Source: an uncultured Eubacteriales bacterium
Lineage (GTDB): Bacteria; Bacillota; Clostridia; Christensenellales; UBA1242
DNA: 14,315 nt
Direction of reading: 5' to 3'
NCBI GenBank assembly: GCA_902796285.1
Contig: CADBOH010000029.1
Location: 1 to 14,315, forward strand
In this document: piece after piece, positions 1 to 6,699 of the stretch
How the letters are laid out: the number at the start of each line of letters is the position of its first letter
Position numbering within the stretch: position 1 is the first letter of the stretch
The notes under the pieces: model-generated
Seen by the model: the letters and a program-made list of their open reading frames with translations, nothing else
The model's database searches: none
What the model was told of the DNA's origin: nothing
Position numbers and translations under genes: made by a program

Positions 1-19
1 CGTAAGATTTTTGGGGTTA

Positions 20-97
20 AGAGAAAAACTGAGCCGTCCGTCTGCCATAGGTTTTTGGAATAAAAAAACCGAGGCAGTATAGCCTCAGTTTTTCTCT
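20..97. repeat. 14-bp inverted repeat flanking the tRNA terminator
   Basis: Positions 20-33 (AGAGAAAAACTGAG) are the exact reverse complement of 84-97. The right arm overlaps the 5' half of the tRNA terminator and touches the encoded CCA of the tRNA. In a leftward read-through transcript the two arms could pair and enclose or compete with the terminator hairpin. A smaller pairing, AAAAAC 24-29 with GTTTTT 51-56, lies inside. No gene is visible in 1-61. The function is unknown and it could be debris from a duplicated terminator. Confidence 0.5.
62..93 (-). terminator. Intrinsic terminator of tRNA-fMet
   Basis: Read leftward, the stem is GAGGC/GCCTC (71-75 with 82-86) with loop 76-81. It is extended by a U-G wobble (70/87), a C-G pair and an A/T run, and ends in seven T residues on the minus strand. 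The wobble becomes an A-C mismatch on the plus strand, so the hairpin fits leftward termination best. It begins directly after the tRNA CCA end. It could also stop rightward transcription entering from before position 1. Confidence 0.85.
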
Positions 98-173
98 GGT
101 TGCGGGGGTTGGATTTGAACCAACGACCTTCGGGTTATGAGCCCGACGAGCTTCCGAGCTGCTCTACCCCGCG
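97..173 (-). tRNA. Initiator tRNA-fMet (anticodon CAU)
   Basis: A 77-nt cloverleaf reads leftward, with the anticodon CAT at 139-137 in a CGGGCTCATAACCCG stem-loop. It shows the three hallmarks of a bacterial initiator tRNA: a C1/A72 mismatch at the top of the acceptor stem, three consecutive G-C pairs in the anticodon stem, and the usual TTCAAATC T-loop. The 3' CCA is encoded (99-97). It is transcribed alone from its own promoter and followed at once by a terminator. Formylated Met-tRNA made on it starts protein synthesis in the ribosomal P site. Confidence 0.97.
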
Positions 174-186
174 TCATACATACATA

Positions 187-215
187 AGTATATGATACTT
201 TGGGGATTTTGTCAA
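187..215 (-). promoter_or_regulatory. Strong sigma-A-type promoter of tRNA-fMet
   Basis: On the minus strand a perfect -35 (TTGACA, 215-210) is followed after exactly 17 bases by TATACT (192-187), one mismatch from the -10 consensus. Predicted transcription starts near 180, about seven bases before the mature tRNA 5' end at 173. It lies only 17 bases beyond the stop codon of the upstream membrane protein gene, so the tRNA is expressed independently of it. Confidence 0.88.
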
Positions 216-232
216 CCCATTTTTTAAAAATT

Positions 233-889
233 TTAGTAAAAATATGTCGAAGATGCTATCACAGCAAGACCAACTGTAATCATTAAATTTGCAATTATAT
301 TTGCAGCTTTGCTATTTAAATTAAGATTTTTTATAAACAATCCAATTAAATTTAAACCTGCTCCAACTGTAACAAGCAATGTTGTTGTAAAATGGAGCGA
401 ACTAATTGTGCTAATAGCCGCTACCCCAACAATTCCACCTGCAAGAGCGAGTTGAACGATGGCGAATATATTATTTAAAGCACCCTTCTCATTATTAAAA
501 ACCCACACAACAAGTGCAAGACCTATGCCAAACAATAATCCTCCTCCAAGTGGCAAAATTGAAAATTGATTTAAAGCTATTACTCCCGCAAGCAATATGC
601 CCGTTGCCACCGTACTGCATGCAGTTGCGATCCATTTTTTATTTTCATCATCAATTAGGCTGGCACCTTCGCAGAACAAAAATGCAACAAATGCAAGTGA
701 AAGAAATACACCGGCAGCGTTTGTAAGGCCTTTAAAATACACTGAAACGAGAGAAAGTGCAGATATTGAGAACATTGCAAGTCCTTTAATAAAAAACCCT
801 TGCCACCCCTTTTTATCGGCAAATATGGCATATAACACACTTGTAATAAGGCATAGCACTGCTAAGCAAATAAGTGAAACCAGTTTCAT
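233..889 (-). CDS. Eight-helix integral membrane protein (weak YhhN/TMEM86-like resemblance)
   Basis: The 218-residue protein is almost entirely hydrophobic, with about eight predicted membrane segments at roughly 3-22, 33-51, 56-74, 86-105, 107-128, 139-160, 167-186 and 194-215. There is no separate signal peptide and no large soluble loop. An eight-helix protein of about 210 residues, with a lysine in the FFIKGLAMF segment and a small/acidic FLFCEGASL segment, recalls the YhhN/TMEM86 (lysoplasmalogenase) family. The usual GD and GHxxY signatures are not clear, so that name is tentative. AAGGA lies only one base before ATG, an unusually short spacer. The gene diverges from the membrane protein at 968 and precedes tRNA-fMet without sharing its promoter. 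ORFs on the opposite strand lack coherent composition and are treated as shadows. Confidence 0.8.
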   Translation of the reverse strand: MKLVSLICLAVLCLITSVLYAIFADKKGWQGFFIKGLAMFSISALSLVSVYFKGLTNAAGVFLSLAFVAFLFCEGASLIDDENKKWIATACSTVATGILLAGVIALNQFSILPLGGGLLFGIGLALVVWVFNNEKGALNNIFAIVQLALAGGIVGVAAISTISSLHFTTTLLVTVGAGLNLIGLFIKNLNLNSKAANIIANLMITVGLAVIASSTYFY

Positions 890-967
890 ATCCTTATTTT
901 AACCAATTTATGCTAGAAAACAAAACATTTTTAATATTTTTTTTGATTTTATACAAAATATTTTATT

Positions 968-1528
968 ATGAGTAAATTAAAGGATTTATTATTGTTTTTT
1001 TCAGCTTTTTTACCAATGTACGTTTTAATTCTTTTAAAATTAATTGTTGATATATTATGCCAGAATAAAACTCTAAACATTTTAAACAGCATAAATATCA
1101 CAACCCTTCTGTTTTTGATTATAGCAGGGATTGTTGGAATAATATGGAACGTTTACAAATGCAAGGATAAATCAAAAGAAATTGTAGTGTTATCAGTAAA
1201 AAACACCACTGACCAGCATTTTTTGGGATATTTTTCACTTTTTGTTTTATTTGCACTGCAACTTGACTTAACGTATATAAGTGGATATTGCACCTATGTT
1301 TTAATCATTATACTGATAGGTATCGTTTACATAAAAAACTCGCTATATTATATCAACCCACTGCTTAACATCCTTGGGTATAGTTTTTATGATATCACAT
1401 ATAAAGAAAACTCGCAAAAACAAGAATCAAGCACCCGCATTTTTTGCAAAAAAAGGCCCAGAATAGGCGAAAAATATATCGTTAAAATAAAAAAAGATAA
1501 TTTTGCTTTTGTAACAAAAAAACACTAA
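968..1528 (+). CDS. Four-helix membrane protein, possibly KwaA-like
   Basis: The 186-residue protein has membrane segments at about 6-29, 43-61, 84-101 and 106-125, then a basic cytoplasmic C-terminus (about 145-186). A notable motif, YINPLLNILGY at 128-138, sits just after helix 4. Size, four helices and an NPxL...GY motif followed by a short soluble tail recall small membrane proteins such as KwaA of the Kiwa anti-phage system. This is from memory and weak. No KwaB (DUF4868) partner is present; the next gene is gyrB. The start has no recognisable Shine-Dalgarno sequence (upstream is only A/T), so initiation is either weak or leaderless. It is more AT-rich than its neighbours, as often seen for acquired genes. 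It may simply be an uncharacterised membrane protein. Confidence 0.75.
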   Translation: MSKLKDLLLFFSAFLPMYVLILLKLIVDILCQNKTLNILNSINITTLLFLIIAGIVGIIWNVYKCKDKSKEIVVLSVKNTTDQHFLGYFSLFVLFALQLDLTYISGYCTYVLIIILIGIVYIKNSLYYINPLLNILGYSFYDITYKENSQKQESSTRIFCKKRPRIGEKYIVKIKKDNFAFVTKKH

Positions 1529-1539
1529 TATTTTGCCAC

Positions 1540-1567
1540 TTTTTCACTTTGTGAAAAAATTTTTATC
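1540..1567 (+). terminator. Possible AT-rich terminator after the membrane protein
   Basis: An 8-bp stem TTTTTCAC/GTGAAAAA (1540-1547 with 1551-1558) has a three-base loop and is followed by ATTTTTAT. Only three G-C pairs support it, so termination would be inefficient. It lies 11 bases past the stop codon and just upstream of the gyrB promoter, which fits insulation of the gyrase operon. Confidence 0.45.
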
Positions 1568-1580
1568 TTTTAAAAATTTG

Positions 1581-1611
1581 TTGTAAAATAACTTTACTTT
1601 TCCTATATAAT
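1581..1611 (+). promoter_or_regulatory. gyrB: Candidate promoter of the gyrB operon
   Basis: TTGTAA (1581-1586) is followed by overlapping -10 candidates: TATATA at 1604-1609 (17-base spacing) or a perfect TATAAT at 1606-1611 (19-base spacing). The following stretch to 1640 is a run of alternating T and A, a structure that melts easily. Gyrase promoters in many bacteria respond to supercoiling. The AT-alternating segment is compatible with that but does not prove it. Confidence 0.55.
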
Positions 1612-1652
1612 TATATATAATATATATATCTATAAATATATAGGAGAGTCAA

Positions 1653-3614
1653 ATGGAAAATATTGAAAACGAAGAACTAGAAATTGGAAAATCTGTCAAA
1701 TATGATGCAGGTGACATTCAAGTACTTGAAGGACTTGAACCAGTTAGAAAAAGACCTGGTATGTACATCGGTTCAACTGATGAACATGGTCTTCATCACC
1801 TTGTGACAGAAGTTGTTGACAACTCCATCGATGAGGCACTTGCGGGATATTGTACTCAAATTGAAGTTGTAATCAATTTTGATGGTTCTTGTTCTGTTAT
1901 GGATAATGGACGTGGCATCCCAACAGGTATCATCCCAAAAGAAGGTAAGAGCGCTGTTGAAGTAGTACTTACAAAACTTCACGCTGGCGGCAAATTTGGC
2001 GGAGAAGGTTACAAAATTTCTGGCGGTCTTCACGGAGTTGGTGTTTCCTGTGTTAACGCTCTTTCAAAATATATGAGAGCAGATGTATATCAAAATGGCC
2101 AACATTATAAAATTGAGTTTAGCCGTGGTAAAGCCATGACCGCTCTTGAAGTCGTTGGAAAAACTGACAGACGTGGTACAACAATCACATTTCTCCCTGA
2201 TGATGAAATCTTTGAAACAACTGTGTTTAACTTTGACACAATGAAAAATCGATTTAGAGAAATTGCCTTCTTAAATAAGGGACTAGTTATTTCTCTTGAA
2301 GATAAACGTGAAGGTCAAGAGCGTAAAGAAACATTTGAATTTAAAGGTGGAATAATTGAATTTGTTGATTACCTAAACAAAAATCGTGAAACGCTACTCT
2401 CCGCCCCTGTTTATTTTAATAAATTCAACAGAAATGACAAAGGTGAGCTTGATAATGAAATTGAAGTATGCTTTCAATTCAACGATGGATATAGCGAAAT
2501 AATCAATGCTTATGCAAACAATATAAACACCGAAGAAGGCGGAACTCACCTTGAAGGATTTAAGTCAGGTTTAACAAAAGTTATAAATGACTATGCAGTT
2601 GCAAACAAAATCATTAAAGATAGTGAAAAACTTTCTGGTGAAGATTGCCGTGAAGGTATCACCGCAGTAATTAGTGTTAAGCTTAAAGAGCCACAATTTG
2701 AGGGGCAAACAAAAACAAAACTTGGCAATAGTGAAATGAGAAACATTGTTTACAAAGCAATGCTTGAAGAATTTGGAGATTATCTTGATAGGCATCCAAA
2801 TGAAGCAAGAAATCTCATTATGAAATCAATTACCGCTAAAAAAGCAAGAGATGCTGCCAGAAACGCAAGAGAGCTTACAAGAAGAAAATCTGTACTTGAA
2901 AATACTACCCTTCCTGGAAAACTTGCTGATTGTCGTGAAAAAGATAGAAGATTATGCGAAATTTACATCGTAGAGGGCGATTCTGCGGGCGGTACTGCTA
3001 AGACTGGTAGAAATAGTCTATTTCAAGCCATTTTGCCTCTTAGAGGTAAAATTTTGAACGTAGAAAAAGCACGAATGAACAGAATTTTTGAAAGTGATAC
3101 TATTAAATCAATGATTACAGCGTTTGGTTGTGGCATTGGTGATGAGTTTGATGAAAGCAAACTTCGTTATGACAAAATCATTTGTATGACCGATGCCGAC
3201 GTAGATGGTGCACATATTAGAATACTTCTTCTCACATTCTTCTTTAGATTTATGAGACCACTTATTGAAAACGGACATGTTTACGCTGCAAAGCCACCTC
3301 TTTATAAGGTAACAAAGAACAAAAAAGACAATTTCTACTTCTATTCCGATGAAGAACTTGAAGCATGGTATCAAATAAATGGAAGAAAGGGCTGTGACCA
3401 ACAAAGATATAAAGGTCTTGGTGAAATGGATGCAAGTCAACTTTGGGAAACAACTATGGATCCAGAAAATCGTATTTTAATCCAACTCACAATGGAGGAT
3501 GCTATTGAAGCAGAAAAATACTTTAATGATCTTATGGGTGAAGATACTGAGCTTCGTAGGCAATTCATCGAAGAAAACGCTTCAAAACGCAAAGTTACTG
3601 ACCTAGATGTATAA
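1653..3614 (+). CDS. gyrB: DNA gyrase subunit B
   Basis: This is the ATPase subunit of gyrase, which with GyrA introduces negative supercoils using ATP. The 653-residue protein has the full layout. The GHKL ATPase domain has catalytic E53 and N57 in EVVDNSIDE, D84 in DNGRGIP, and GGLHGVG at 124-130. A transducer domain follows. The TOPRIM domain has EGDSAGG at 441-447 (catalytic E441) and metal-binding D514, D516 and D518 in DADVDGAH. The C-terminal QRYKGLGEMD segment is intact. Length is close to the 638 residues of Bacillus subtilis GyrB. AGGAG lies about seven bases before the ATG. It is the first gene of a gyrB - MazG-like - gyrA operon. GyrB rather than ParE is inferred from the linked gyrA with a GyrA box. 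No dnaA, dnaN or recF precedes it, unlike the classical Bacillota arrangement. Confidence 0.98.
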   Translation: MENIENEELEIGKSVKYDAGDIQVLEGLEPVRKRPGMYIGSTDEHGLHHLVTEVVDNSIDEALAGYCTQIEVVINFDGSCSVMDNGRGIPTGIIPKEGKSAVEVVLTKLHAGGKFGGEGYKISGGLHGVGVSCVNALSKYMRADVYQNGQHYKIEFSRGKAMTALEVVGKTDRRGTTITFLPDDEIFETTVFNFDTMKNRFREIAFLNKGLVISLEDKREGQERKETFEFKGGIIEFVDYLNKNRETLLSAPVYFNKFNRNDKGELDNEIEVCFQFNDGYSEIINAYANNINTEEGGTHLEGFKSGLTKVINDYAVANKIIKDSEKLSGEDCREGITAVISVKLKEPQFEGQTKTKLGNSEMRNIVYKAMLEEFGDYLDRHPNEARNLIMKSITAKKARDAARNARELTRRKSVLENTTLPGKLADCREKDRRLCEIYIVEGDSAGGTAKTGRNSLFQAILPLRGKILNVEKARMNRIFESDTIKSMITAFGCGIGDEFDESKLRYDKIICMTDADVDGAHIRILLLTFFFRFMRPLIENGHVYAAKPPLYKVTKNKKDNFYFYSDEELEAWYQINGRKGCDQQRYKGLGEMDASQLWETTMDPENRILIQLTMEDAIEAEKYFNDLMGEDTELRRQFIEENASKRKVTDLDV

Positions 3615-3630
3615 TTGATGAGGTTAAAAC

Positions 3631-3930
3631 ATGGAAAGCCAAGAAAGAAAAGAAATTCTTAAAAAATTTATCGCCACCTGGGGCGAAGATGCACAACTAA
3701 GAATGTGTATTGAAGAAATGAGTGAACTCACAAAAGAAATATGCAAATATTGGCGTGCAAAAGGTTGCGATCCTACAAAGGAAGCCCAGGCAAGAAAAAA
3801 CATACAAGAAGAAGTTGCTGATGTTTTAATCTGCGCAAACCAAGTTAAAATGATATTTGGTGAAGATGAAGTTGAAAAAATGATTGATTATAAGATCAAT
3901 AGAGGCGCATCATATTTGCCAAAAGATTAA
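3631..3930 (+). CDS. MazG-like nucleotide pyrophosphohydrolase
   Basis: This 99-residue, all-alpha protein carries the MazG/all-alpha NTP-PPase signature: EEMSE at 28-32 (E28, E29, E32) and EEVADV at 60-65 (E61, D64). These acidic residues bind Mg2+ and hydrolyse (d)NTPs to monophosphate and pyrophosphate in this superfamily. Its length fits the small single-domain members rather than two-domain E. coli MazG. GAGG lies seven bases before ATG. It begins 16 bases after gyrB and ends 36 bases before gyrA, with no terminator between, so it should be co-transcribed with both gyrase subunits. The substrate is unknown; nucleotide-pool cleaning or dNTP balance during replication is a reasonable guess. 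The gap to gyrA contains a small GCC-GCAA-GGC tetraloop hairpin (3943-3952). Confidence 0.88.
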   Translation: MESQERKEILKKFIATWGEDAQLRMCIEEMSELTKEICKYWRAKGCDPTKEAQARKNIQEEVADVLICANQVKMIFGEDEVEKMIDYKINRGASYLPKD

Positions 3931-3966
3931 AAATTAAAACAGTGCCGCAAGGCTAAGGAGTTTTAA

Positions 3967-6549
3967 ATGGAAAAACAAGACAATAAAAAATCCCTTGAAG
4001 AGATTTTGCAAAACACAAAAATTGAAAAAGTTGACACCGTGCAAAACCTTAAGGACTCATTCCTTGATTATGCAATGGCTGTAAACGTTTCTCGTGCCAT
4101 ACCAGACGTTCGCGATGGACTTAAACCAGTTCATCGTCGTATTCTTTACGCCATGGGCGAGATGAACAACTTTTATGATAAGCCGACAAAGAAATGTGCA
4201 AGAATTGTCGGTGATGTTATGGGTAAATACCACCCTCACGGTGATAGCTCAATCTATAGCGCACTTGTTAGACTTGCACAAGACTTTTCAATACGATACA
4301 CTCTTGTTGATGGACAAGGAAACTTTGGATCTATTGATGATGACCCACCTGCTGCTATGCGTTACACAGAAGCAAAACTTAGCAAAATCGCAGGCCTAAT
4401 GCTTGAGGATATTGACAAAAACACTGTCAACTTTTATCCAAACTTTGATAACACGCTTGAACAACCTTCTGTTCTTCCATCAAAGATCCCTAACTTGCTT
4501 ATAAATGGTGCTGATGGTATTGCGGTTGGTATGGCAACAAATATACCTCCCCACAACCTTACGGAAGTTCTAACAGGATTACAAGCGCTTATAGAGAATC
4601 CCGATATTGACATTGATGAACTTATAAAATATATTCCTGCACCTGACTTCCCTACTGGTGGTATTATTATGGGAAGAGCCGCTATCAAAAATGCTTACAA
4701 GACTGGCCGTGGCGGCATTGTTGTAAGAGGTAAGGCTGAAATTGAAGAATCTGCAAATGGCAGAAGTCATATTGTAATTACAGAACTACCTTATCAGGTA
4801 ATTAAAAGTCAACTCATTATACAAATTGCTGATCTTGTAAAGAATAAAAGGCTTGAAGGAATAAGCGATATTAAAGATGAATCTGACAGAGATGGTATCA
4901 AAATTGTTATTGACGTAAAAAAAGATGCAAACGCACAAGTTGTTTTAAATTCACTTTACAAGCAAACACAGCTTCAAAAAGGAAGTGGAATTATATTCCT
5001 TGCAATTGTGGATAATCAACCAAGACTTTTAAACCTTAAGGAAATGCTCTACTACTATCTCGAACATCAAAAAGAAGTTCTTACAAGAAAAACCGAGTTT
5101 GACCTTGCAAAAGCAAAAGAGCGTGAACATATTGTTAAAGGTTTGGTTACTGCCCTTGCAAACATTGATGAAGTTATTAGAATTATCAAGTCATCTGATG
5201 ATAGGCAAGATGCGTGCACTCGCCTAACACAAAACTTTGAACTTGATGAGATTCAAGCAAACGCTATTCTTGAAATGAAACTTTCAAAACTTACTTCTTT
5301 GGAAGTTGAAAAGCTTAACGAAGAGTTGCGCGAACTTGATCTTACTATTGCAGATCTTGAAGATATTTTGGCAAAACCTGAAAGAGTGCTTAAAATACTT
5401 CATGAAAACTTTGAAAAAATCAAAAAAGAATATGGGGATGCGAGAAGAACTGAAATTAGCCTTGATATGGGCGGAATTGATATCGCTGACCTTATTGAAA
5501 AAGAGGATGTTGTAATCTCAATGACTCACCAGGGTTATATTAAGAGAATGTCAACAACTGAATACAAATCACAAAATCGTGGCGGCGTTGGTGTAACAGG
5601 ACATAAAACAAAGGAAGAAGACTATGTTGAAACAATGTTTGTTACCTGCACACATGATGATCTGTTGTTCTTCACTAATAAAGGAAAAGTTTATTGCATA
5701 AAAGCTTACGAAGTGCCAGAAGCACAAAAAACAGCAAAAGGAAGAGCTATAATTAACCTCCTCATGCTTAGCGAAGGCGAAAAAGTAACAACTATTATTC
5801 CAAGAAAAGATGACGCCGAAGGCAATCTTATTATGGCAACAAAAAATGGCCTCATCAAAAAGACAGATCTTAAAGAATTTGAATCTATTAGAAAGGTTGG
5901 CAAAATCGCTATTCACCTTCTTGAAAACGATGAGCTTATTGGTGTTGATGTTTCATCTGGGGAAGATGACATTTTGGTTGCTTCTCACAACGGAAAATCT
6001 ATTAGATTTAACGAAAAAGATGTTAGAAATATGGGTAGAGACAGCCAAGGCGTAAGAAGTATGAAACTTTCTAGTGATGACTTTATTGTTGATATGGCTG
6101 TGATTAAACCAAATTCTCAAATCGTAACAATATCTGAAAATGGATATGGAAAACGCAGCAATGTTAGTGAATATAGGCTTCAAACCCGTGGAGGCATGGG
6201 CGTTAAAGCAGGTGTATTTAACGAAAAAACTGGTCACCTCGTTGCTTTAAAACAATCGGTTGAAAATAATGATATTATGCTAATTGCTGACAACGGAATA
6301 ATTATTAGAACACCTATTGAACAAATCAGCTCACTTTCAAGAGTAAGCCAAGGTGTTAAGGTTATGCGCCTTAAAAATGACAACAAAATCGTTGGCGTTG
6401 CCCTTCTTAAAAAGGAAGAAAATGAAGAAAACGAAATTGTTGATGACACACAAGAAAATAACTTGACAAATGATGAAGGAAATGATATCCTTGAAAATCA
6501 AGAAAACATAACAAATTCTTCAAACGAAAATATGGCAACTGAAGATTAA
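3967..6549 (+). CDS. gyrA: DNA gyrase subunit A
   Basis: This is the DNA breakage-reunion subunit of gyrase. The 860-residue protein has the winged-helix/tower core with catalytic Tyr133 in AAMRYTE, and a beta-pinwheel C-terminal domain. The GyrA box QNRGGVG lies at 536-542, with a related QTRGGMG blade at 739-745. The GyrA box marks wrapping of DNA for negative supercoiling and separates gyrase from topoisomerase IV. The last 45 or so residues form an acidic, Asn/Glu-rich tail, a known modulator of gyrase in other species. AAGGAG ends six bases before the ATG. In the quinolone-determining region, Ser94 matches E. coli Ser83, but the position of E. coli Asp87 is Ser98 (codon AGC), not Asp or Glu. 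It is the last gene of the gyrase operon, closed by a strong terminator. Confidence 0.98.
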   Translation: MEKQDNKKSLEEILQNTKIEKVDTVQNLKDSFLDYAMAVNVSRAIPDVRDGLKPVHRRILYAMGEMNNFYDKPTKKCARIVGDVMGKYHPHGDSSIYSALVRLAQDFSIRYTLVDGQGNFGSIDDDPPAAMRYTEAKLSKIAGLMLEDIDKNTVNFYPNFDNTLEQPSVLPSKIPNLLINGADGIAVGMATNIPPHNLTEVLTGLQALIENPDIDIDELIKYIPAPDFPTGGIIMGRAAIKNAYKTGRGGIVVRGKAEIEESANGRSHIVITELPYQVIKSQLIIQIADLVKNKRLEGISDIKDESDRDGIKIVIDVKKDANAQVVLNSLYKQTQLQKGSGIIFLAIVDNQPRLLNLKEMLYYYLEHQKEVLTRKTEFDLAKAKEREHIVKGLVTALANIDEVIRIIKSSDDRQDACTRLTQNFELDEIQANAILEMKLSKLTSLEVEKLNEELRELDLTIADLEDILAKPERVLKILHENFEKIKKEYGDARRTEISLDMGGIDIADLIEKEDVVISMTHQGYIKRMSTTEYKSQNRGGVGVTGHKTKEEDYVETMFVTCTHDDLLFFTNKGKVYCIKAYEVPEAQKTAKGRAIINLLMLSEGEKVTTIIPRKDDAEGNLIMATKNGLIKKTDLKEFESIRKVGKIAIHLLENDELIGVDVSSGEDDILVASHNGKSIRFNEKDVRNMGRDSQGVRSMKLSSDDFIVDMAVIKPNSQIVTISENGYGKRSNVSEYRLQTRGGMGVKAGVFNEKTGHLVALKQSVENNDIMLIADNGIIIRTPIEQISSLSRVSQGVKVMRLKNDNKIVGVALLKKEENEENEIVDDTQENNLTNDEGNDILENQENITNSSNENMATED

Positions 6550-6566
6550 TTTGAACAATAAAATTT

Positions 6567-6640
6567 TGCCCCGATGCTTGCAATAATCAATGGAGAAACA
6601 AAATGTTTTTCTGCTGATAAACAGCATCAGGGCATTTTTT
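6567..6640 (+). terminator. Terminator of the gyrase operon with a 44-nt loop
   Basis: A 12-position stem pairs 6567-6578 (TGCCCCGATGCT) with 6623-6634 (AGCATCAGGGCA), with one C/A mismatch, and ends in six T. The 44-base loop is far larger than usual and can form an inner AGAAAC/GTTTTTCT helix. It also holds GGAG (6592-6595), then seven bases later ATG-TTT-TTC-TGC-TGA (6603-6617), a possible four-residue peptide. The stem is strong enough to act as a terminator. Whether the loop has a regulatory role is unknown. Confidence 0.85.
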
Positions 6641-6699
6641 AAAAACGCAAGAATAACACAAAAAAATGCATGTGTTTTCTTATGATAAGGGAGGGCTTT

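Noticed and set aside
597..902. 101-residue rightward ORF opposite the first membrane protein
   Set aside because: It has no recognisable motif and composition typical of a shadow; the leftward frame has eight coherent membrane segments and a ribosome binding site.
6670..6699. Upstream ATG starts for helD
   Set aside because: They have no ribosome binding site; the ATG at 6700 has GGGAGG at ideal distance, and the added residues are unlike the family N-terminus.
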